Source: a virus. From it: a stretch of 64,000 nt of DNA. The stretch covers positions 22,839 to 86,838 of the IMG/VR virus record IMGVR_UViG_3300049491_000357, one strand, 5' to 3'. This document shows positions 46,201-52,854 of the stretch, in pieces (the first letter of the stretch is position 1; the number at the start of each line of letters is the position of its first letter). The notes under the pieces are model-generated. The model did no database searches and had not been told where the DNA came from. It saw only the letters and a list, made by a program, of their open reading frames with translations. The position numbers were made by a program, and so were the translations under genes.

Positions 46201-46495
46201 GACGCATAGCCGCTTCAAGCAAAGCAATACTGGCCTTTGAGACCAAGTTCGACTTGATGAATGATGTAATCACATCAAGATTCTGACGCTCAGCGAAACG
46301 TAGAAGGGTTAGCCCTTTTTGAAGGGTCTGAGACTCTTCTGGGTTGGGATCTCCCGACTCATCGAGGTACCGCATGAAGGTATCAAGAGCGAACAAAAAT
46401 ACCACATAGTCCGCAATGACCAACTCTTGAAGGCCAATATCCTCTTCCTCAAGATTGGCTTTTCTCGACGGGGCTGAGTAGTCGTAGGTGAGCAT
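43217..46495 (-). CDS. SF1 helicase, UvrD/Rep-type (1092 aa)
   Basis: All core motifs are present in order: Q-like LDDEQRAAALT (about 290), Walker A GAGSGKSTT (about 307-315), Ia TSFNSKAASELKEKIG, II IIVDEAQDRN (DEAQ, about 525), III VGDDKQAINSFQGA, IV RTNYRCEPEIVDAAN, V TVHSVKGAQWKNVYV, VI YVALTRAAKNL. It is therefore probably an active 3'-5' DNA translocase. An extra N-terminal region of about 290 residues, helical and Ala/Glu/Lys-rich, precedes the core and is not part of standard UvrD/Rep (about 670-720 aa). An acidic stretch DEPDDDNEDEEKDEEKDE lies at about 850. ATG 46495 is favoured over an upstream start by GAGGT about 8 nt upstream. Confidence 0.95.
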   Translation of the reverse strand: MLTYDYSAPSRKANLEEEDIGLQELVIADYVVFLFALDTFMRYLDESGDPNPEESQTLQKGLTLLRFAERQNLDVITSFIKSNLVSKASIALLEAAMRPPPTPKGASVRALKLRTVLSKGGTTTTKAVFGTSTKARREVQEAIEASMIEDADAALNKFSALVLKNKRLEAWIDEASAVVQPGTAIINPVQEATKGATDATTKLLGDRVRQDGGDLASERAVAASDARAERLGEIEVAATETAKKAIVKSGEEDKPLTRSEVIGVAAATAAAVTSDPDNPQNVPESLRKLDDEQRAAALTDGRVGVFAGAGSGKSTTLVARVDYLVSDRRANPSRILVTSFNSKAASELKEKIGRSAGADALQQMSVGTMHSLFRRFVSEFGTGSEKNALGPGFVQGGEKIAYAVQKIWEDCYKEKLGPAPKLKTAVMNKTKWSGNDISPQQAAAEATTQEEKLTAQWYEIYEGLKGVTPNWKPPCQTKAYEGFMARFRANGQRLGDFTDMLKMYRDILKRDPAVRRKVQGMFDHIIVDEAQDRNGLMADIIDMMSEHITDGADGKSVWIVGDDKQAINSFQGAKASLFKDIFEKEGWKTRVIRTNYRCEPEIVDAANNLISQNEGNVPIPQVPAPDRKRGVGSIRVSRPADEADAAISTINEIKQDQVLGGDLTDNAILCRTNKELNSYETACIIRGIPYARRGSGSFLGSPETAAVLGYVQLVTGTDFEKAQKSLGAVINNPNRFFLSDPKKAPEAIEECFSQYARIKGTSAKSINPLAALEDITFVRILATALAKLTRTGKGYKFEEKVKDLLYTLQDMKVRTSDPDYKTTDLFDDILEIKGVTFEDGQVVDQTFRESLKTNLRNAMGGDEPDDDNEDEEKDEEKDETKGLGNVSFLYQLAEPDPTDEGDSLSPPTTPIGFANKMSRYATRMRDLRTDTDKWNKEQEALPPEQRRRPPGVYVGTVHSVKGAQWKNVYVQMPRGKFPIEFKPKPGDPPPDPVKEQERWEDERRLGYVALTRAAKNLRIVCPNSLGGKPAGISSFVYEADLKPGENIQSESEDGTPKTASQGDWAVSAFQDMGPDPEEGPEGYSYDFSGGAS

Positions 46496-46511
46496 CCTGA
46501 TTACCTCAATC

Positions 46512-46754
46512 CTATAGGAGAAAAGCAAAAAAGCTACTTGCTAGGAGCCAATACCCCTTCATCAATGAGTCTCCCCAGCAAGCTTTTGTGAGTGCTTCTC
46601 GTCGATTTGCCTCACAAGCCTCGGAACGAATTCGAGTCCCTGGGAATTGGCCACGATACGACTCGGCCGTGACTCCATGCACCGCCTTGAGATGGCGGGC
46701 CAGAGTCACGGCCGAGTGTTCGCACAGAAGACATAGAACGTGGTCTTCGGGCAT
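46512..46754 (-). CDS. Ros/MucR-like C2H2 zinc-finger protein (80 aa)
   Basis: Residues 8-26 read CLLCEHSAVTLARHLKAVH: C8-x2-C11-x9-H21-x4-H26. This is followed by GVTAESYRGQFPG, matching the Ros/MucR finger ending HHGLTPEEYRAKWG-type. The C-terminal end is hydrophobic (WLLASSFFAFLL), possibly a dimer or membrane segment. Members of this family act as transcriptional regulators in alphaproteobacteria and many phages. The gene stands just before the helicase and just after the sheath gene. A perfect 15-bp inverted repeat lies inside it. Confidence 0.85.
   Translation of the reverse strand: MPEDHVLCLLCEHSAVTLARHLKAVHGVTAESYRGQFPGTRIRSEACEANRREALTKACWGDSLMKGYWLLASSFFAFLL
46661..46717. promoter_or_regulatory. 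Perfect 15-bp inverted repeat inside the zinc-finger gene
   Basis: ACTCGGCCGTGACTC (46661-46675) and GAGTCACGGCCGAGT (46703-46717) are perfect complements with a 27-nt loop. On the minus-strand mRNA the stem lies in the codons for the finger residues. It could be an operator for autoregulation, a strong mRNA hairpin, or chance constraint by codons; no other coding region in the window shows a comparable arm length by eye. Confidence 0.8.
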
Positions 46755-46786
46755 CTAAGTCCGAAGCTAGCCTTGGACTATGTCTG

Positions 46787-49700
46787 TCAGTCCTTTATTC
46801 TTATTTCTGCCTGCCCTAAGATTCTTGCCCTGAGGTTGAAAGTCAGAATGATGTACAAAAGTGGGAAGATTGGCTGGTAGTACGCCTCAAACCTCATGAC
46901 CGTGGGGTCATCAGGGTCGATCGAGGATGTGATACCCGTGAAGGCCCCAACGATCTCCGCCTGAAGCAGTCCCTTGAAGAGGGTCGTCATCGTGACGTTA
47001 ACCTCGTTCGTTCGGCTAGCCAAGAACTTCGTCCCAATGAAGGCATCAAGGACAATACGGCTCTGCTGCTGGACGAAGTCAGCGATCTGCGTGACTGTTG
47101 GAAGTCGCGTCAGAACGTTGCTCATGTTGGTGGTGAGACCCTGTCGAACCCGGATGATGGGGTCAAGGTCCTCAAGCAGGGTGATACCTGCCACCGCCGT
47201 CTGGTTTGCCTCAACAGGGTCGAGGATGCGTGGGATCCGAGTGAATCCAACGATGTTACGCCGCGTGTATGGGGTTGCCACGTCCACGGCTGGCGAGACC
47301 ACAGCTCCTGACATCGCCGCAGCGAAGAAGGTGCCGTCGACAAGCTGTTCGAAGTTCTGACCCAATTCGTCAGTCAAAGTGATGACCGCCGAATCCGGGT
47401 AGAACGCTACCATACGATTCGAGTTGAGAGCCCGTGCGATAGCCTGAGCACTCAAAGGGGTCGTCCCAGAGGCGAACCCAATGAAGCCCATACGTTCTGC
47501 TTGAGCCCGAATCGTGCTCTGGGTCTCGACGTGCTGTGTGAGGTACGAGTACACCGCAGTCGAGGTTGCCAGAGGCACCAAGAGGTCAGGCTTGATGTTG
47601 CCCGGCAGCGGAGTGGCCAGCCCATCGATTGCCGCGATGAAGCTCTGGTCACTCGCTTGGTTCGTGTTCGGAACCTTGAGGACCTGCTTCACCCCAACGA
47701 GAAGGGCTCCGTTGAGGATCGCAAGGTACGCACCCAACGTTGCACGGTTTTCGCCGGAGGCTTTCCCAAAGGTCGCTTCGATCGTCTTGAGCTGACGGTA
47801 GAGGCGGGTCGAAAAGTCCTGCTTCAAGTACAGGTAACTGATGAAGTAGAAGTCACCGACCTTGGGTTCAACCCCACCTGGGTTGAACGTCTGGAGTGAA
47901 GCGGTGTCATTCACCGCAACCCCAACCGTGTTGTACACGAGGGTCTCCAAACCTGGAACCGCGTAGAACGGTCGGCTTGGATCCACCATGAAGGTCGGCG
48001 AGACCGTCATGGTGAACGAGCCACCATTCGTGTAGAGACCCGTTGAGGCAGGGAGCACCGTAAACCGGAGGCCCGTGACTGCATCGGTGTACGTCTGCCC
48101 AGGGATACCCGTTCCCGCCGAACCCGAGGGGTTGTTCGACGAGACAGTGTAGATCTGCTGAGCATCTTCCCCGTTATCACCATCCGTACCAGGAGTGATC
48201 TTCGTTCCCGTGGTCACGTTGAAGGCAGAGTTTGCTGCATTCAAGAAGGCAACCGAGGAGGTCGTGAGACCTACTGTGATCGACTCAAACGTGATGTAGG
48301 TCGCGCCATCGAGGGTGGTTGCGTACGCAAACCCATCCACTTGGAAGCCAACCGTGTCCATCAGGACATCAACGACTTCTTGGGGGTTCACGAGAGTCTG
48401 CGACGCAGAGTCATTTTGGTTGAAACCAAGGGTGGCATTTGCGTTGCCATCCAAGATAACCAAACTGCTGGTTGCATCATTGACCGTCGAGAGGAGACGG
48501 AGGTGGTCGAGATTCAGCAGAGTACCTGCTGATGCAACACCCGGGGTCACCGCGTTGACGGCAGCAGCCACAGCCGCTGTGGTTACAGCCACACCAGCAG
48601 GCAATGTGGCTGCGTAGTCTGTCCCGTTCACCCTGTACTTGAAGGTGTCGTTGAGGCCCGTCGTGATGTTGAACGGACCAGCGATTGACCCAAGCAGGGT
48701 GGCGGCCTTGTTGATTGCACCCGTGGTTCCTGCTGAGCCCTGGAAGGCTGTGAAGCCCAAGACCTGCTCAACATTACCCGACTCAATGCGGACAGTTGAA
48801 ACCACATCCAGACCACCAGGGAGAGCCCCAGGGGTCGTCGTGCTCTTGATGATGAACACGATGTCGCCCGTGAGGGGGCCAATCTGGAGGTACGAGGCAA
48901 CAACCGAACCAACCGCAACGTTGATGTCGCTGACGATTTGGGCCGGTGTGCGGTTACCCGCAGTCAGGGCAACCGGATAGACTGTCCCATCAACACTGAC
49001 ATTCAACGTACTCAGAGCGGGGATCGTGATCTTCCCCGTGTCGATACCCGTCTGGATCGGCACAACGTGCCCACCAATCAGGTAGGCGGGAGCCGCCGTC
49101 GCGAGGTTGGTTGTGTAGGTGACCCCGTTGAGCTGCGTTGTCCAGGTTGCCGAGGTTGGGCTGAAGAACGAGTAGGGACCCTGACCCTTGATGGTGTAAG
49201 CTGCGTTTTTCGCAACATCCATCGAGAAGAGGACCGTAACTGTCTCAGAAACCGGGGTCCCAGCACCCGTGTGGAATGCGTCGGGGATCTGCTCAACACC
49301 ACGAGGCCACTGCACAATCTGAGGCAGACCCGTCTTCGACCCAAATCGGGTCTGAAGGAGGTTCGCGTTTTGCGTCGTGGAGAAGACCGTGTACTGTCCA
49401 GCCCCCACAGGTCCAGGCACCGTGCAGGTGAGGAGGTAGGTGTCGTCAACGATCCGGTTGTAGTAGAACGTTGCAAACGCGAACCAATCGGGCGGGACGG
49501 GGTCCTTGAGGGTGACAAGACGATTCACACCGTCAACCGAGATCACCGTTGCAGCTGGTCGATTCAGTGCGTCTCGGAGGTTGCGGCCAACACGAACCAC
49601 CACCAGATCAGGGCGATTCGTAACAACGTCCTGCTTGCCGTTGGTGATCGAGTTGTAGAGCGGTAGCCCCAACGTCGTATCACGCCCGTTACCCGTCGTA

Positions 49701-51052
49701 GGCACTTCGGGCAAGTAGAACTGCGTGGTCGAAACGACAGCAGGGATCGTCGTGTTATTGACGAACCGATCACACTCCCCAAGGTACAGTTTGTCATCGC
49801 TCAACGAAGGGGTGACCTGGGTGTTGTCGAAGGGTTCCGAACCAGGCGTCGTATTCCCAGACGTGACCTGGACGCTGGTGCCCCAGTGCACAACCGACAC
49901 ATCCTCACTTGGGTTTTGGATGACGAAATCCTGCCCCTGGATGTAGTCCGAACGACCTGGTGCAATACCACACCGAAGCACCGTCGTAACGAAGGTGTTC
50001 GGGAGATAGTCGAACGTGTCCTGCCAGGTGTTCGCCCAGTAAGTCACTGTGACGGTCGAACCGAGCGTCGGAGCGAACGATAGGGTAACGGTACCGTTGG
50101 CACCGTCCACCGCAGTGGGGATCGTCTGGATGTTGTTGACCTTGACGACCACCTTTGAGGTGTCGGTCGTTGTGAGACCACCCCCAGAACCGTCCACGAT
50201 GGGGCGGTTGAAGACCTGGAAGGTCTTCTGGCGATTGGTCTTCGTCCCAGGTTGGAAACCAAGAGGTCCGTTTGCGGTGCCAGCCTCGATCTCGATCTCC
50301 TGTGTCGCCGTGAACAACAGGTGATCCAAACCCTGGTTGTCGGTGAAGACGGCGGTTGAGAAGTTCGGGATGAGCGCCGCATCAATCTGCGTCTTCATCC
50401 CGTTGGCAGTAGTCGAACCTGCCGCAAAGATGACCGTGTAGGAGGTGCCGTTCACCTTTAGAGTGAACGTGTCGTTCGACCCCGTAACGATGGCGAAAGG
50501 AGAGAAACCGGGCGTCGTAAGCTGAGCTGCCGTCGAAGTCACCTGTGCCGACACGTCATCCGTGAAGGCAGTGTCCCCTCGATGGAAGAAGTACGTCACC
50601 CGAACCAGGTCGGTCGGCTGCGTCGGGATCTGAAGTGTGACGAGACCCTTCTGGCCATTGACCGCACCCACAGAAACGGGCACACCGTTCACCGTCACTG
50701 TGACGGTTCGGATGTCGTTGGTTACTCGTCCGAAGCCCTGCCCATCAACGATGGGGTAGTTACGAACACGAAACGTCGTACGTGTCCCATCTTGTGCTCC
50801 AAGGATGGGGTTCAAAGGGTTCGTAGCATCTACGATCCAAGACAAGCTCACATCTTCATTGTTGATCTGCTGATCAACAGTGGCAGACGAGCCACGAACG
50901 ATCTCCACGTCGTTCTGGGTCAGTTCTTCCTGACCCACACCAATCACCACAGGGATACGCAATCCCGCAGTGAAGTTGGTGAGATTCGCTTCAGTCAATG
51001 TTCGGGTGTATGCACCCGGCGGGACGTACCCGACGAAAGGCCCCTGAGCCAT
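46787..51052 (-). CDS. Tail sheath protein, oversized (1421 aa)
   Basis: The N-terminus GPFVGYVPPGAYTRTLTEAN is the sheath start signature, and the C-terminus DDPTVMRFEAYYQPIFPLLY, ILTFNLRAR is the conserved sheath end. T4 gp18 has 659 residues; here about 750 are added. Inserted beta modules include NYPIVDGQG (about 99), FNRPIVDGSG (about 281) and LGLPLYNSITNGKQD (about 465), each followed by strand TVTVNG- or VVVKVNN-type, and three flagellin-like units beginning NDTFTLKVNGTSY (about 193), LNVSVDGTVYPVAL and NDTFKYRVNGTDY. The sheath contracts to drive the tube. ATG 51052 has GAGGAGATC upstream. Confidence 0.9.
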   Translation of the reverse strand: MAQGPFVGYVPPGAYTRTLTEANLTNFTAGLRIPVVIGVGQEELTQNDVEIVRGSSATVDQQINNEDVSLSWIVDATNPLNPILGAQDGTRTTFRVRNYPIVDGQGFGRVTNDIRTVTVTVNGVPVSVGAVNGQKGLVTLQIPTQPTDLVRVTYFFHRGDTAFTDDVSAQVTSTAAQLTTPGFSPFAIVTGSNDTFTLKVNGTSYTVIFAAGSTTANGMKTQIDAALIPNFSTAVFTDNQGLDHLLFTATQEIEIEAGTANGPLGFQPGTKTNRQKTFQVFNRPIVDGSGGGLTTTDTSKVVVKVNNIQTIPTAVDGANGTVTLSFAPTLGSTVTVTYWANTWQDTFDYLPNTFVTTVLRCGIAPGRSDYIQGQDFVIQNPSEDVSVVHWGTSVQVTSGNTTPGSEPFDNTQVTPSLSDDKLYLGECDRFVNNTTIPAVVSTTQFYLPEVPTTGNGRDTTLGLPLYNSITNGKQDVVTNRPDLVVVRVGRNLRDALNRPAATVISVDGVNRLVTLKDPVPPDWFAFATFYYNRIVDDTYLLTCTVPGPVGAGQYTVFSTTQNANLLQTRFGSKTGLPQIVQWPRGVEQIPDAFHTGAGTPVSETVTVLFSMDVAKNAAYTIKGQGPYSFFSPTSATWTTQLNGVTYTTNLATAAPAYLIGGHVVPIQTGIDTGKITIPALSTLNVSVDGTVYPVALTAGNRTPAQIVSDINVAVGSVVASYLQIGPLTGDIVFIIKSTTTPGALPGGLDVVSTVRIESGNVEQVLGFTAFQGSAGTTGAINKAATLLGSIAGPFNITTGLNDTFKYRVNGTDYAATLPAGVAVTTAAVAAAVNAVTPGVASAGTLLNLDHLRLLSTVNDATSSLVILDGNANATLGFNQNDSASQTLVNPQEVVDVLMDTVGFQVDGFAYATTLDGATYITFESITVGLTTSSVAFLNAANSAFNVTTGTKITPGTDGDNGEDAQQIYTVSSNNPSGSAGTGIPGQTYTDAVTGLRFTVLPASTGLYTNGGSFTMTVSPTFMVDPSRPFYAVPGLETLVYNTVGVAVNDTASLQTFNPGGVEPKVGDFYFISYLYLKQDFSTRLYRQLKTIEATFGKASGENRATLGAYLAILNGALLVGVKQVLKVPNTNQASDQSFIAAIDGLATPLPGNIKPDLLVPLATSTAVYSYLTQHVETQSTIRAQAERMGFIGFASGTTPLSAQAIARALNSNRMVAFYPDSAVITLTDELGQNFEQLVDGTFFAAAMSGAVVSPAVDVATPYTRRNIVGFTRIPRILDPVEANQTAVAGITLLEDLDPIIRVRQGLTTNMSNVLTRLPTVTQIADFVQQQSRIVLDAFIGTKFLASRTNEVNVTMTTLFKGLLQAEIVGAFTGITSSIDPDDPTVMRFEAYYQPIFPLLYIILTFNLRARILGQAEIRIKD

Positions 51053-51198
51053 AGTAGAGATCTCCTCAGTGAGTGAAATTTGATACAGATATTAGGGATT
51101 CGACTCTCTCTTATCCCTTTGAGGCGGATCCGATTTGCGTATGGGTCTGGGTCTGGGTATCTTCTATCCTAGGGGCACAAGAAGATTACTCAACTCCC
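51053..51198 (-). promoter_or_regulatory. 146-nt sheath leader with a 6-bp hairpin
   Basis: AGGGAT (51094-51099) and ATCCCT (51113-51118) form a 6-bp stem with a 13-nt loop upstream of the sheath ATG. A tandem GGGTCT-type repeat (TGGGTCTGGGTCTGGGTA) lies near 51142-51160. No sigma-70-like or T4-late-type TATAAATA box is evident. It is the longest non-coding gap before a major virion gene and could hold a phage late promoter of unknown consensus. Confidence 0.4.
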
Positions 51199-51636
51199 TT
51201 AGCGGGAGGCACGACTTGTCTGAACTGCGGTAAGAATCTTCTTTGCCCTGTCTTTTCGACTGGCCAACCCAGTGTCGGTCATGGGCTCGTACTCGATGTA
51301 CCCCTCACCTTGGTGCCGGATGAGGGCATGGGTCGCACCCTTTGTTCGAGCTTCGTTCTTCACCTTCTTACGATCCTCATAAGAAGCCCAACGATTTGTA
51401 GCCGAACGCCCGACCGCTTGGTCGGCTGTAGGGTAATCTTCCTTGTGGACTCCTGAGTTGCCAACCTTCTCGGTGGGAACCTGGAACCCAAATGCGAATC
51501 CTTCCCCCTCAAGACATCGGGGAGCGTCTTCACCACACGATGGACACACGAAGGTAGGGTACTCAGCCATCTTCAACATGCGTTCGAATCGACAGTTGCA
51601 GACTTCATTTTGACACTCAAAAACGTAGCGTGGCAT
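51199..51636 (-). CDS. FmdB-like zinc-ribbon protein (145 aa)
   Basis: The first 40 residues read as an FmdB/zinc-ribbon: MPRYVFECQNEVCNCRF, then YPTFVCPSCGEDAPRC, with CxxxxCxC and CPSC pairs (C8, C13/C15, C31, C34). The remaining 100 residues are basic and helical (YEDRKKVKNEARTKGATHAL). FmdB-like ribbons are common small proteins in bacteria and phages, with uncertain roles. The start is the ATG at 51636; the frame extends further but overlaps the upstream gene. It stands directly before the sheath gene. Confidence 0.85.
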   Translation of the reverse strand: MPRYVFECQNEVCNCRFERMLKMAEYPTFVCPSCGEDAPRCLEGEGFAFGFQVPTEKVGNSGVHKEDYPTADQAVGRSATNRWASYEDRKKVKNEARTKGATHALIRHQGEGYIEYEPMTDTGLASRKDRAKKILTAVQTSRASR

Positions 51637-51661
51637 AGGGGGCTCTGATTTGATGAGAGGG

Positions 51662-52798
51662 TTACTTAATTCGTTCGTAATCGTTGTTGCGGCCAGCAAT
51701 TATGGGGAACGTTGCCATGAACATACCAGGGGTTTGCACAACCAAACCGGCCGAACTTGTGGTCTTCTCTGTAGAGACCTTCGATATAGCCAAGGGCAGC
51801 GGGATGTGCATTTCCCAGTCGGATCGAAACTGGAGGCTCAAGGACGCCTGGTAGTAGTTGAGGTCCCCCGTCTCGTCGTAAATTTCTTCACTTTCGCCCC
51901 CGATAGAGATGTCCACTATCTCTATTCCTTCGAACTCCAACAGGGCCTTCTTTTCTGCCCACAGATACATGACCACAAGGTCAGCCAACTCCTCTGTGGC
52001 TACAGCATCAAGAGAGATGACATCGAGGTCGAAACTTACTTCGAACTTACCCCCATAGGCCAAAGCGGCATCGGTTCGGTCAGGACTAACCGCAATCGCA
52101 ACCTTATCTCCAACCTTTGACCGTTTACCAAAGGCCAGCACAACACCAGGAAGCGTAGTGAAGTCGCTTGTATTCCATTGGTACTTAAACGGGCCTCTGC
52201 TCTCCTCCGAAAACCTGTAGTCCGCAGCCACAAGGTCATTTGGGTTGAAACGTACCAAGAATTGAACGGCCCCTGTCTGGTAATCGATGGTGTAGTCGAC
52301 CCCATCCTTGAGGAGAACGCGTTGGTTCAACCACAAACGCACAGTTCCCTGCAAAGGGACATTTTGAAGCTGAGCCTCTCGCTCAATTCCCGACTGAAAA
52401 TGAGCGAGAGGCTCTTCGGTCACAGTGCGTAGAGGGTCTACGGCAAACGAACCGAAGCCCTGAGGGTTCTCAGGCACCTCCAAGATCTCCAAGTAGTAGA
52501 TCCCAGGGGGCGTGGGCATCTGTCCATTGTTGGCCCGCACCGCATTAAGGTCCTCTCGGACCCACTCAATAGGGTAGACAGGCTCCCCAACGTAAGAGAG
52601 CATCACAAAGCTCTCGACGTTACCCATGAAGTTGTCCCCCGACAAGGACACCTTATTGGCGCTTGACCCCTTCACGATGATCCCCATCTGGGGACGTTCT
52701 TTGAAAGAGAAACGGTTTTGGATGTTCGGGGCAACCTTCGAGTAAATCGGATGCCTGCTGAAGCTGTCCTGTAGCTCCAACACCAAACGACGCTTCAA
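51662..52798 (-). CDS. Tail-terminator/neck-like virion protein (378 aa or 386)
   Basis: The product starts at TTG 52798 if a conventional codon is required, but an ATT at 52822 is 4 nt from a strong AGAGGTG Shine-Dalgarno and extends it by 8 residues (IYYYLVSA), while TTG has none. Conserved-looking phrases are DSFSRHPIYSKVAPNIQNRF, VGEPVYPIEWVREDL, TVTEEPLAHFQSGIEREAQL and LADLVVMYLWAEKKALLEFE, with DYTIDYQTGAVQFLVRFNPN in a beta region. It is placed between the actin-like gene and the FmdB-like/sheath genes, where neck or terminator proteins sit. Function is inferred from position. Confidence 0.85.
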   Translation of the reverse strand: MKRRLVLELQDSFSRHPIYSKVAPNIQNRFSFKERPQMGIIVKGSSANKVSLSGDNFMGNVESFVMLSYVGEPVYPIEWVREDLNAVRANNGQMPTPPGIYYLEILEVPENPQGFGSFAVDPLRTVTEEPLAHFQSGIEREAQLQNVPLQGTVRLWLNQRVLLKDGVDYTIDYQTGAVQFLVRFNPNDLVAADYRFSEESRGPFKYQWNTSDFTTLPGVVLAFGKRSKVGDKVAIAVSPDRTDAALAYGGKFEVSFDLDVISLDAVATEELADLVVMYLWAEKKALLEFEGIEIVDISIGGESEEIYDETGDLNYYQASLSLQFRSDWEMHIPLPLAISKVSTEKTTSSAGLVVQTPGMFMATFPIIAGRNNDYERIK

Positions 52799-52836
52799 AG
52801 CGGAGACAAGATAGTAGTAAATGACCCACCTCTTTT

Positions 52837-52854
52837 CAGGTCACTCAGGTCACT
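52837..52854. repeat. 9-bp tandem repeat giving two in-frame stops
   Basis: CAGGTCACT is present twice without a gap at 52837-52845 and 52846-52854. The repeat puts a second in-frame TGA (52841-52843) nine bases after the stop of the actin-like gene (52850-52852). Confidence 0.7.

Noticed and set aside
43217-46495. Helicase as host contamination or mis-assembly
   Set aside because: It overlaps the next gene by 4 nt (GTGA) and is embedded in the same direction and packing as neighbours, so it belongs to the phage.
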